Source: an uncultured Muribaculaceae bacterium
Lineage (GTDB): Bacteria; Bacteroidota; Bacteroidia; Bacteroidales; Muribaculaceae
Assembly (NCBI GenBank): GCA_910585285.1
Contig: CAJUDL010000053.1
Coordinates: 1-23,000, forward strand
Length of the DNA: 23,000 nt
Direction of reading: 5' to 3'
Shown: positions 6,808 to 13,000 of the stretch, in pieces
Position numbering within the stretch: the stretch's first letter is position 1
Layout of the letters: each line of letters opens with the position of its first letter
Notes under the pieces: generated by a model
Seen by the model: only the letters and a program-made list of their open reading frames with translations
Databases searched by the model: none
What the model was told of the DNA's origin: nothing
Position numbers and translations under genes: made by a program

Positions 6808-6865
6808 TCGAAGTTGAGGTGGTATGCATTCCTGGCGGCACGAATACATATCACTTCAACTTCGA
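6808..6865 (+). repeat. Long imperfect hairpin between CMD-cupin gene and asnA
   Basis: Two 23-nt arms (6808-6830 and 6843-6865) pair around the 12-nt loop CCTGGCGGCACG. In a plus-strand RNA 20 pairs are Watson-Crick, two are G-U and one is a C-A mismatch. The arms also read as an open frame (VEVEVVCI ... YHFNFDITIYL) without a start codon. There is no U-run, so it is not a standard terminator. Confidence 0.7.
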
Positions 6866-6919
6866 TATTACCATCTATCTGCCACATCCGAATCCATACG
6901 AGATCCTGTCGTTCCTATA

Positions 6920-6969
6920 ATATCTAAAGTTTAAATACGTTAATAATTATAATCAATTACTTTAGATAT
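6920..6969 (+). promoter_or_regulatory. 11 bp inverted repeat in the asnA leader
   Basis: ATATCTAAAGT (6920-6930) and ACTTTAGATAT (6959-6969) are perfect inverted repeats separated by 28 bp; the right arm ends four bases before the asnA ATG. In RNA the stem would sit over the ribosome landing site; in DNA it could be a bipartite operator. Confidence 0.5.
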
Positions 6970-6973
6970 AGAT

Positions 6974-8008
6974 ATGTCCCTGATTATTCCAAAAAAATAT
7001 AAACAGAAACTCACTCCGGAGACTACGGAGGTTGCAATCAAGAAAATTAAGGAGTTCTTCCAGTTGTCATTATCGGAGGCGCTGAATCTCCGACGGGTAA
7101 CTGCTCCGCTCTTTGTACTTTCCGGTACAGGACTGAACGATGACCTGAACGGTGTGGAGAGGGCTGTGAATTTCCCTATCAAGGCGCTTGGTGACAAGAG
7201 AGCTGAGGTGGTGCATTCACTTGCCAAGTGGAAAAGGGTTAAGCTACATGCATACGATATTGCGCCTCATTATGGTCTTTATACGGATATGAACGCTATT
7301 CGTGCGGATGAGGATCTGGATAACCTGCATTCTCTCTATGTTGATCAGTGGGATTGGGAACAGACGATTCTCCCTTCCGACAGGAATCTTGCTTACCTAA
7401 AGGCAACGGTGGAGAAAATCTACAGTGCTTTGAGAAAGACAGAAAGAATGGTATATGAGAATTTTCCTCATATCACGCCGCGGTTGCCGGAGCATATCAC
7501 ATTCATCCACTCAGAAGAACTACTTAGAGAATACCCGGATTTGTCTCGAGATGAGCGCGAGAGTTTGGCTGCGAAAAAGTATGGGGCGATCTTCCTTATT
7601 GGAATTGGTGAGCAATTGTCGAATGGGGAGCCGCATGATGGTCGCGCTCCCGATTATGATGACTGGAGCACGAAGAATGAAGATGGCTATTATGGTCTGA
7701 ACGGAGACATTATACTTTGGGATTCGGTACTTGAGAGAAGCATCGAGATTTCTTCGATGGGAATCCGTGTTGATGCGGATGCATTGAGAAGGCAGCTCAA
7801 AAGTCGCGGATGCGAGGAGAGGGCACAGCTTGCCTTCCATAAGAAACTGCTTTCCGGCGAGCTCCCCAGTTCGATAGGTGGAGGAATAGGGCAAAGTCGC
7901 CTTTGCATGTTTATGCTTCAGAAAGCGCATATTGGTGAAGTGCAGGCATCCATATGGCCCGAAGAGCAGATCCTGGCATGCCACGATGCCGGTATAGAAC
8001 TCCTATAA
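6974..8008 (+). CDS. asnA: Aspartate-ammonia ligase (AsnA)
   Basis: An ammonia-dependent asparagine synthetase: L-aspartate + NH3 + ATP gives L-asparagine + AMP + PPi. At 344 residues it is close to the family's usual 330-345. Clear AsnA signatures are the N-terminal YKQKLTPETTEVAIKKIKEFFQ, LRRVTAPLFVLSGTGLNDDLNGVERAVNF, the VHSLAKWKR strand, MNAIRADEDLDNLHSLYVDQWDWE and the C-terminal SIGGGIGQSRLCMFMLQKAHIGEVQ, which lines the class II synthetase-like active site. It is cytoplasmic and not in an evident operon. A leader inverted repeat lies just upstream. The first palindrome of a MITE-like repeat follows the stop by two bases and could act as its terminator. Confidence 0.97.
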   Translation: MSLIIPKKYKQKLTPETTEVAIKKIKEFFQLSLSEALNLRRVTAPLFVLSGTGLNDDLNGVERAVNFPIKALGDKRAEVVHSLAKWKRVKLHAYDIAPHYGLYTDMNAIRADEDLDNLHSLYVDQWDWEQTILPSDRNLAYLKATVEKIYSALRKTERMVYENFPHITPRLPEHITFIHSEELLREYPDLSRDERESLAAKKYGAIFLIGIGEQLSNGEPHDGRAPDYDDWSTKNEDGYYGLNGDIILWDSVLERSIEISSMGIRVDADALRRQLKSRGCEERAQLAFHKKLLSGELPSSIGGGIGQSRLCMFMLQKAHIGEVQASIWPEEQILACHDAGIELL

Positions 8009-8010
8009 TA

Positions 8011-8092
8011 ATTCAACTTCCGCATGCGGAAAGTTGAAGTTTATAAGTTTAATCGCGCAATTCGCAGTTTATGAAGCTTGCGAAACTTAAAT
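8011..8092 (+). repeat. MITE-like palindromic repeat, short copy (E1)
   Basis: An 82 bp copy of the family also present at 13994-14165 and 15784-15955. Its left end ATTCAACTTCCGCATGCGG starts a strong hairpin (arms CAACTT..CCGCA and TGCGGAAAGTTG). Its right end GCTTGCGAAACTTAAAT is the imperfect inverted copy of the left end. Relative to the 172 bp copies about 90 bp of the interior is missing. It fills the gap between the asnA stop and the exonuclease start. Confidence 0.75.
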
Positions 8093-8101
8093 TAATTTAT
8101 A

Positions 8102-8590
8102 ATGCAGGATTTTGTAGCGATAGATTTTGAGACTGCCAATGGGCGACGTTCGAGCGTTTGCAGCGTTGGTATAGTAGTGGTGCGAGGGGGAGAGTTTGTG
8201 GATAAATTCTATAGTCTCATAAAACCGACTCCCAATTATTACACTTATTGGACAACGCAGGTGCATGGCCTGACTCGGCAGGATACAGATGGTCAACCAA
8301 CATTTCCGGAAGTTTGGGCACAGATTTCCCCGCGGATTCAAGGGTTGCCCCTCGTGGCTCACAACCGACCCTTTGATGAGAGTTGTCTGAAGGCAGCTTT
8401 TGCCGAATATGGTATGGAATATCCAAATTATGAATTTTATTGCACTTTAGCGGCATCGCGCAGATGTCTGCGACTTCCCAGTCATCAGCTTCATATCTCA
8501 GCCGCCGCCTGTGGCTACAACATGGAAAACCATCACCACGCCCTTTGCGATGCCGAGGCTTGCGCTGCCATCGCATTGAAGATATTATAA
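8102..8590 (+). CDS. DEDDh 3'-5' exonuclease (DnaQ/RNase T-like)
   Basis: A 162-residue single-domain exonuclease. ExoI motif VAIDFETAN supplies Asp8 and Glu10. ExoII is in LVAHNRPFDESCL (Asp92). ExoIII is HHALCDAEA with His145 and Asp150, the HxAxxDA pattern of the DEDDh subgroup. These four acidic residues plus His coordinate two metal ions for stepwise 3'-5' hydrolysis of DNA or RNA. The protein lacks polymerase, BRCT or helicase domains, so it resembles small stand-alone DnaQ-like proteins rather than the Pol III epsilon subunit. The ATG at 8102 follows the E1 repeat by nine bases. Biological substrate unknown. Confidence 0.93.
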   Translation: MQDFVAIDFETANGRRSSVCSVGIVVVRGGEFVDKFYSLIKPTPNYYTYWTTQVHGLTRQDTDGQPTFPEVWAQISPRIQGLPLVAHNRPFDESCLKAAFAEYGMEYPNYEFYCTLAASRRCLRLPSHQLHISAAACGYNMENHHHALCDAEACAAIALKIL

Positions 8591-8671
8591 TTCTTATCTT
8601 ATGCGAATATTTTTGCGGATCAATGGGAAGTGAAATATAAGATGCAATTAATGACATGGGACGGCATACGG

Positions 8672-8686
8672 GACACCGCGGGTGTC
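8672..8686. repeat. Small GC-rich hairpin after the exonuclease gene
   Basis: GACACC GCG GGTGTC forms a perfect 6 bp stem with a 3-nt loop about 80 bp past the exonuclease stop. It has no U-run behind it, so terminator activity is doubtful. Confidence 0.35.
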
Positions 8687-8773
8687 TTCACTCAACTGGC
8701 TTCGCCCGTAATATGTAAAATGAGGAAATTAAAAATTTGTGAATCAAAAAAGTCAAAAAAAGTTGGATTAAAA

Positions 8774-8805
8774 TTTGGTTTATAAAATAAACCTTATTAA
8801 ATTTG
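8774..8805 (+). promoter_or_regulatory. Promoter with palindromic operator in its spacer
   Basis: TTTG (8774-8777), a 20 bp spacer and TAAATTTG (8798-8805) match both Bacteroidota promoter boxes exactly. The palindrome GGTTTATAAAATAAACC (8777-8793; arms GGTTTAT and ATAAACC) fills most of the spacer, where a bound dimer would block RNA polymerase. An identical 17-mer lies at 8857-8873. The downstream genes include a winged-helix regulator, the obvious candidate ligand (inference). Confidence 0.7.
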
Positions 8806-8817
8806 CAGGCGAGGAGA

Positions 8818-8845
8818 GGGCGAAATCGCGCGGTCGCCCTTTTTT
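8818..8845 (+). terminator. Intrinsic terminator between the two operators
   Basis: GGGCGA (8818-8823) pairs perfectly with TCGCCC (8834-8839) around a 10-nt loop and is followed by six Ts. It begins only about 7-10 bases after the start site predicted for the 8774-8805 promoter. It could end exonuclease transcripts, or act as an attenuator for the downstream operon. Confidence 0.7.
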
Positions 8846-8856
8846 CAGAGTTAAAT

Positions 8857-8873
8857 GGTTTATAAAATAAACC
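8857..8873 (+). promoter_or_regulatory. Second copy of the 17 bp palindromic operator
   Basis: GGTTTATAAAATAAACC is repeated here exactly, 80 bp from the first copy and 50 bp before the membrane-protein ATG. The palindrome extends by one further pair (T8856/A8874). Two identical sites upstream of one operon support a specific DNA-binding protein. Confidence 0.65.
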
Positions 8874-8922
8874 AAATCGTAAGAATCAAAAAATTAAGAA
8901 ACTGTTTAAAAATTCTTTTGTT

Positions 8923-9564
8923 ATGGAAGAGAGAAAACTTACTGAAAAGGAGAGTCTGGAGGTCATTACTGCCATGATTGCCCGCACCAAAGAACGTTAT
9001 ATCGGCAATGGAAATATTCTCCTTATGTGGGGATATCTGGTGGTTTGCGTCACAATCCTTTTATGGATTATGCTCGCCACTACGCAGCAGAATGTCTGGA
9101 ATTGGCTTTGGTTCGCAATCCCTTTGATCGGATTCCCGGTTACGATCATTATGGCTCGAAAGGAGCAACGTGAGAATGGAGTGACTACGTATTCAGACAA
9201 GGTTACCTCCCGGTTGTGGACCATATTTGGTATATCGGAATTGGTTCTGATGCTTATGTGTTTAGGTTTCAGTCTATTCCTGAATATAAATTGCTGGGCC
9301 TCGATGTTGGTATATTCTTGCATTGGGGCTCCATTGGCTGAAATAGCTCAAGGCATTTTTCTAAGAGAGAATAGTTTATGTGCTGGCGGAATAGTCGGAC
9401 TTGCTGTCGGGTTGGTCACATTATGTTGCGTTGCCAGCGGCGTTGTGCTTAACGCCAATTGGTACCTCCCTTTATTTATTTTCGGGTTTGTTTGCATGAT
9501 GATTATTCCCGGTCACGTTATTAACCATAAAGCCAAGGTTAATTATAAAGTTAAGAATATATGA
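8923..9564 (+). CDS. Six-helix membrane protein of unknown function
   Basis: A 213-residue inner-membrane protein. A charged N-terminal helix (residues 1-28, MEERKLTEKESLEVITAMIARTKE region) precedes six hydrophobic segments, roughly at residues 32-52, 60-77, 101-122, 126-145, 152-175 and 180-198. A basic cytoplasmic loop lies near 78-100 and a Lys-rich tail at the end. No named domain is recognised. Its ATG-TGA overlaps the following winged-helix gene (ATGA), an arrangement I know from other Bacteroidales where a membrane protein is paired with a PF13601-type regulator, possibly as a sensor or co-regulated target. Upstream lie the two operators, a promoter and a terminator. Confidence is high for the gene, low for any role. 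Confidence 0.8.
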   Translation: MEERKLTEKESLEVITAMIARTKERYIGNGNILLMWGYLVVCVTILLWIMLATTQQNVWNWLWFAIPLIGFPVTIIMARKEQRENGVTTYSDKVTSRLWTIFGISELVLMLMCLGFSLFLNINCWASMLVYSCIGAPLAEIAQGIFLRENSLCAGGIVGLAVGLVTLCCVASGVVLNANWYLPLFIFGFVCMMIIPGHVINHKAKVNYKVKNI

Positions 9565-9842
9565 AAGAACTGAATCCGCTCCTGCATTCGCAACTCCGGC
9601 TTGCTGTCATGTCCATTCTAATGAATGTGGAGGAAGCAGATTTCGTTTATCTCAAAGAGAAAACAGAATCAACCGCCGGAAATCTCAGCGTCCAGCTTGA
9701 CAAACTTTCTTCTGCGGGATATATCTCGATAGAGAAAGGAATGTCGGGGAAACGTCCTCGCACTGCCTGTTCGGTCACATCAGAAGGCAGGAAAGCATTT
9801 GAGGAATATGTGGAAACGCTTAAGACGTATCTTGGGATTTAA
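9561..9842 (+). CDS. Winged-helix transcriptional regulator (HTH_34 type)
   Basis: A 93-residue DNA-binding protein. LHSQLRLAVMSILMNVEEADFVYLKEKTESTAGNLSVQLDKLSSAGYISIEKGMSGKRPRTACSVTSEGRKAFEEYVETL is a textbook PF13601-type winged helix: recognition helix around TAGNLSVQLDKLSSAG, wing around GKRPRTACSVT, then a C-terminal dimerisation helix. The start overlaps the membrane-protein stop, so the two are co-translated. The pair of identical 17 bp palindromes upstream of the operon makes autorepression plausible, though the protein-site match is inference. The TAA stop lies in the first unit of a heptamer array. Confidence 0.88.
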   Translation: MKELNPLLHSQLRLAVMSILMNVEEADFVYLKEKTESTAGNLSVQLDKLSSAGYISIEKGMSGKRPRTACSVTSEGRKAFEEYVETLKTYLGI

Positions 9843-9886
9843 TGTTTAATGTTTAATGTTTAATGTGTAATGTGTAATGTGCAATG
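9838..9886. repeat. Seven-unit heptamer array over the regulator's stop codon
   Basis: Seven consecutive 7 bp units: TTTAATG four times, TGTAATG twice, TGCAATG once. The stop codon of the winged-helix gene (9840-9842) is inside unit one, so expansion or loss of units leaves the protein unchanged. Confidence 0.9.
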
Positions 9887-9951
9887 GGGAAGGGGAACTA
9901 TTAATGGGGTGAGAACGCGGAGTATTGAATAATTATTTATAATCTTTTACG

Positions 9952-10003
9952 TTATTGGATTGAAGGGAGGGCAAATATAAAAATCATCCTTTCAATCCAA
10001 TAA
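9952..10003 (+). promoter_or_regulatory. Long inverted repeat upstream of the mutarotase gene
   Basis: TTATTGGATTGAA (9952-9964) pairs perfectly with TTCAATCCAATAA (9991-10003); two more G-C pairs follow past a bulged T. The loop is about 21 nt. It ends 25 bp before the mutarotase ATG. It could be a leader hairpin or paired half-sites for the locus regulator. Confidence 0.6.
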
Positions 10004-10028
10004 TCTGTAATATAAAAAACTGCATACA

Positions 10029-10364
10029 ATGCAAAGATTAGTCAAGACTCTAACTCTCAGGGATGATCCTAAATTGATTGAGGAGTATTGTCTCGTTCAT
10101 AAGAATATTTGGCCTGAAATTAGATCTGGGATCAAGGAGGTCGGAGTCTCAGTAATGGATATTTATCTTCTCGGCAATCTTCTTGTGATGATTATAGAAG
10201 CACCGGATGATATTGATCTTGATGCCGCTTTCCGGAGACTTGCCACAATGCCTCGTCAACAGGAATGGGAGGAATTTGTGGCGAGATTCCAAAATTGCGG
10301 TGAAACAGAGTCTTCTGCGCAGAAATGGAAGGTGATGTCAAAGATTTTTGAATTAAGTAAGTAA
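10029..10364 (+). CDS. L-rhamnose/L-fucose-type mutarotase (RhaM family)
   Basis: A 111-residue cytoplasmic enzyme of the PF05336 family that interconverts alpha and beta anomers of 6-deoxy sugars. Family marks are KTLTLRDDPKLIEEYCLVHKNIWPEI (conserved Y and H-x-x-x-W-P), GVSVMDIYLLGNLLVMIIEAPDD (the dimer strand) and MPRQQEWEEFVARFQ with the active-site W-E. It opens a plus-strand run with the permease and the nucleotidylyltransferase-kinase. A mutarotase in this position would supply the correct anomer to the sugar-1-kinase. The exact sugar cannot be read from the sequence. The stop codon lies in the left arm of a 21 bp inverted repeat. Confidence 0.9.
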   Translation: MQRLVKTLTLRDDPKLIEEYCLVHKNIWPEIRSGIKEVGVSVMDIYLLGNLLVMIIEAPDDIDLDAAFRRLATMPRQQEWEEFVARFQNCGETESSAQKWKVMSKIFELSK

Positions 10365-10539
10365 GAAAAATTAATGCACATATAAAACGCAGTTATTTTT
10401 GAGATGTTTTTGCCACGTAATGATGGAGCATATAGGCATATGCGACTGAATTACAAGGTGAAAACAGCCAAAAAGAACAAGTTTTATAGTGCAAGATTTC
10501 ATTACTTACATATATCGGTTAATTTTTATTACTTACTTA
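10354..10539. repeat. 21 bp inverted repeats spanning the mutarotase-permease gap
   Basis: The left arm 10354-10374 (TAAGTAAGTAAGAAAAATTA and one more base) and the right arm 10519-10539 (TTAATTTTTATTACTTACTT and one more) match with one mismatch. The left arm covers the mutarotase stop and the right arm ends six bases before the permease ATG. The 144 bp between contain no gene. It is either a 186 bp MITE-like insertion or a long-range regulatory stem. Confidence 0.65.
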
Positions 10540-10545
10540 TAAGCT

Positions 10546-11796
10546 ATGCGACAAATTTCAAGGTCTTATAAAATTCCTTTCTTGCTTGTGAGTCTGCTAT
10601 TCTTATTGTGGGGAGTCGCCAACAACATGAATGACACGTTGCTGGCAGCTTTTCGACGCATAATGTCGATGAGCGATCTGCAGACATCATTGGTGCAGTT
10701 TGCATTCTTTGGAGCCTATTTCTGTTTCGCGTTGCCGGCCGCTGTTTTTATCGGTCGTCACTCTTACAAGGCAGGAATTCTGTTGGGTCTTGGCCTTTAC
10801 GCCGCAGGCACGATGCTTTTTTATCCGGCAGGCCAAATAGCTTCATATGGTTTCTTCCTTTTTGCCATATATGTGATGGCGGGCGGCTGCGCAGTATTAG
10901 AAACTACAGCCAACCCGTATATTTTGTCGATGGGAGCGCAAGAGACAGCCACTCGTCGCTTAAACTTTGCCCAGACCCTGAATCCGATAGGAGCAATATG
11001 CGGAATCCTTCTGAGCCGGCACTTTATCCTTTCGGAACTTAATGCTGCCGATGCAGCCGAACGCGCAGGTATGGGGGCGGCTGCTCTCGCGGAAGTGCAA
11101 GCTCATGAACTTAATGCAGTGTCGGGAACTTATATGCTCATAGGTTTTGTCTTGACAGTTCTTTTCGTTATAATCGCACTTGTAAAGATGCCGACAGATA
11201 AAGATTCCGGCAATCTCAATATTGTGTCGACTTTCCGAATTCTTTGGAAAAACAGAAGATGGCGCTACGGGGTTGTTGCTCAGTTTTTCTATGTTGGCGT
11301 TCAAACAGGAGTGTGGTCATTTACGATACGTCTTGCCATGGACAGACTTGATATTCTCGAGAAAGATGCCTCGATGATATTTCTGTATTCAATAATTGCA
11401 TTCACGGCATGTCGGTTCTTTTTCACATGGCTTATGGGTTTCGTCCGTCCTGTAAAGTTGCTTTTATGCGTCTCGGCAGCTGCCGTAGGGTGTACTCTCT
11501 TGGTAATCTTTAGCAGTGGAATGCTGTCGGTATGGGCACTTGTCGGGATTTCAGCATGTATGTCGCTAATGTTCCCAACCATCTATGGTATAGCTCTTGA
11601 GGGAATAACCGGAGAAAATGCTAAACTTGCGGCTTCCGGGCTTATCATGGCGATACTTGGAGGAGCATTGATAATCCCGCTTCAGGCTCTCGTGTCAGAT
11701 ATATTCGGAATAGGGAATTCTTTCTGGGTGCCGGTGGTTTGTCTGATTATTATATTTGTTTATTCTGCCGGAATAATACGCGCCGGCTCAAGATAA
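10546..11796 (+). CDS. FucP-family sugar:H+ symporter
   Basis: A 416-residue MFS transporter of the FHS (fucose-galactose-glucose:H+ symporter) group with about 12 hydrophobic helices. The two acidic residues essential in E. coli FucP are conserved in context: Asp30 in NNMNDTLLAAFR (helix 1) and Glu119 in GGCAVLETTANPYI (helix 4). RRLNFAQTLNPIGAICG (helix 5) and FFYVGVQTGVWSF (helix 7) are also typical. It is expected to import a monosaccharide such as L-fucose with a proton; the specificity is inferred. It lies between the mutarotase and the nucleotidylyltransferase-kinase, so its substrate probably feeds both. No fucose isomerase, kulokinase or aldolase is nearby. Confidence 0.9.
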   Translation: MRQISRSYKIPFLLVSLLFLLWGVANNMNDTLLAAFRRIMSMSDLQTSLVQFAFFGAYFCFALPAAVFIGRHSYKAGILLGLGLYAAGTMLFYPAGQIASYGFFLFAIYVMAGGCAVLETTANPYILSMGAQETATRRLNFAQTLNPIGAICGILLSRHFILSELNAADAAERAGMGAAALAEVQAHELNAVSGTYMLIGFVLTVLFVIIALVKMPTDKDSGNLNIVSTFRILWKNRRWRYGVVAQFFYVGVQTGVWSFTIRLAMDRLDILEKDASMIFLYSIIAFTACRFFFTWLMGFVRPVKLLLCVSAAAVGCTLLVIFSSGMLSVWALVGISACMSLMFPTIYGIALEGITGENAKLAASGLIMAILGGALIIPLQALVSDIFGIGNSFWVPVVCLIIIFVYSAGIIRAGSR

Positions 11797-11797
11797 G

Positions 11798-11813
11798 TTA
11801 AGAAGTTGTTTAA
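11798..11813 (+). promoter_or_regulatory. Recurrent leader motif TTAAGAAGTTGTTTAA
   Basis: A 16-mer just before the fusion gene, 14 of 16 identical to 8894-8909 (TTAAGAAACTGTTTAA) and close to 22926-22941 (GTAAGAAACTGTTTAA). It is found 8-13 bp before two start codons in this window. Function unknown. Confidence 0.35.
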
Positions 11814-11821
11814 TAATAATT

Positions 11822-12982
11822 ATGAGAAAAAAAGTATTCGTCTCCGGATGCTACGATATGCTCCACTCGGGGCATGTGGCTTTTTTCAAGGAGGCTTCAC
11901 AATATGGCGATCTTTATGTGGGTATAGGTTCCGATAGCACTATCGAAGAGCTAAAACATCGTCGTACAGTCTATTCTGAGAAGGAACGTCTTTATATGGT
12001 GAAGGCAATACGTTATGTTACTGATGCCTTCATAAACTCCGGTAGCGGTATGCTTGACTTCATAGACACGATGGATAAGGTGCGACCGGATATATTCGTG
12101 GTAAATTCAGATGGCGGAAGTGAAGAGAAGCGTCGTTTATGCGCAGAACGAGGCATACAGTATGTGGAGCTTACCCGCGTACCCGATGCCGGTCTCCAGG
12201 CTCGCTCCACAACCTCTCTGCGTAGCGAGGTGAAATCGCATCTTCCATATCGCATAGACATTGCCGGCACATGGATCGATCAGCCCTACGTATCGCATTA
12301 TGACGATGGATGGGCGATCACGGCATCAATAGAGCCGACGGTTGAGTTCATGGAGCGCGGAGGAATGTCGACTTCCACGCGTAATGCTGCCAAGAAAATA
12401 TGGCCTTATGAGCTTCCAGATTACAACGAGGAGATGCTTGCGCGGCTACTGTTCTGCTTTGAGAATGACCCGGAGAGCAAAGGACATGTCTCTGGTGCGC
12501 AGGATGCCATCGGCATCTGCATGTCTGGGATTACGCGCCATCATTATAACGACCGCTATTGGCCCGACCGGATAGAATCATGTCATGACGAGGAAACCAT
12601 TTCCTGGTTGGAAAATCATATTGTGCTGCTTCCGATGTTTCCGCGTCGTCCCGACTGCTCAGTGGTGGAAGGGAAGGATATCACGGAAGATAAGGTCAAG
12701 GCTCTTACTTCTGCTGCCGACCGATGCTGGGATGCAATTATGCGTCGCGATCTCAATGCATTCGCTGATGCTTTTCGCGATTCGTTCAATGCTCAGGTGG
12801 CTATGTTCCCGGCTATGATACAGCCCGGAGTTCAGGAATACATTGACAGTATGCGCAACTATGCTCTGGCGTGGAAGATGGTTGGAGCCGGAGGCGGAGG
12901 CTATCTCGCTCTTGTCATGCCTGATGATGCTGAATTATTACCAGATATGATTCCAATAAAGATCCGTCGGCGCGGATTTTAA
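11822..12982 (+). CDS. Fused nucleotidylyltransferase-GHMP sugar kinase
   Basis: A 386-residue two-domain enzyme. Residues 1-135 form a TagD/GCT-type nucleotidylyltransferase: FVSGCYDMLHSGHVAFF (HxGH, His15 and His18), YSEKERLYMV and RSTTSLR (the ISSTxxR-like nucleotide site). Residues 142-386 form a GHMP kinase: motif 1 RIDIAGTWIDQP (145-155), a variant glycine-rich motif GGMSTSTRNAA (180-190), SGAQDAIG with the catalytic Asp228, and motif 3 GAGGGGYLAL (355-364). By analogy with heptose HldE and Fkp it could phosphorylate a sugar at C1 and then transfer a nucleotide to give an NDP-sugar. The domain order and kinase class differ from both. With an importer and mutarotase upstream, it suggests sugar salvage into glycoconjugates. 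Nucleotide and sugar are unknown. Confidence 0.88.
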   Translation: MRKKVFVSGCYDMLHSGHVAFFKEASQYGDLYVGIGSDSTIEELKHRRTVYSEKERLYMVKAIRYVTDAFINSGSGMLDFIDTMDKVRPDIFVVNSDGGSEEKRRLCAERGIQYVELTRVPDAGLQARSTTSLRSEVKSHLPYRIDIAGTWIDQPYVSHYDDGWAITASIEPTVEFMERGGMSTSTRNAAKKIWPYELPDYNEEMLARLLFCFENDPESKGHVSGAQDAIGICMSGITRHHYNDRYWPDRIESCHDEETISWLENHIVLLPMFPRRPDCSVVEGKDITEDKVKALTSAADRCWDAIMRRDLNAFADAFRDSFNAQVAMFPAMIQPGVQEYIDSMRNYALAWKMVGAGGGGYLALVMPDDAELLPDMIPIKIRRRGF

Positions 12983-13000
12983 GAAACTAAAAGTTTCTTA
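12980..13000. terminator. Shared bidirectional hairpin containing both stop codons
   Basis: TAAGAAACT (12980-12988), loop AAA, AGTTTCTTA (12992-13000): a perfect 9 bp stem. Its outermost three bases on each side are the TAA stops of the convergent fusion and AraC genes. T-rich tracts flank it on both strands only weakly, so termination is likely but not certain. Confidence 0.55.
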
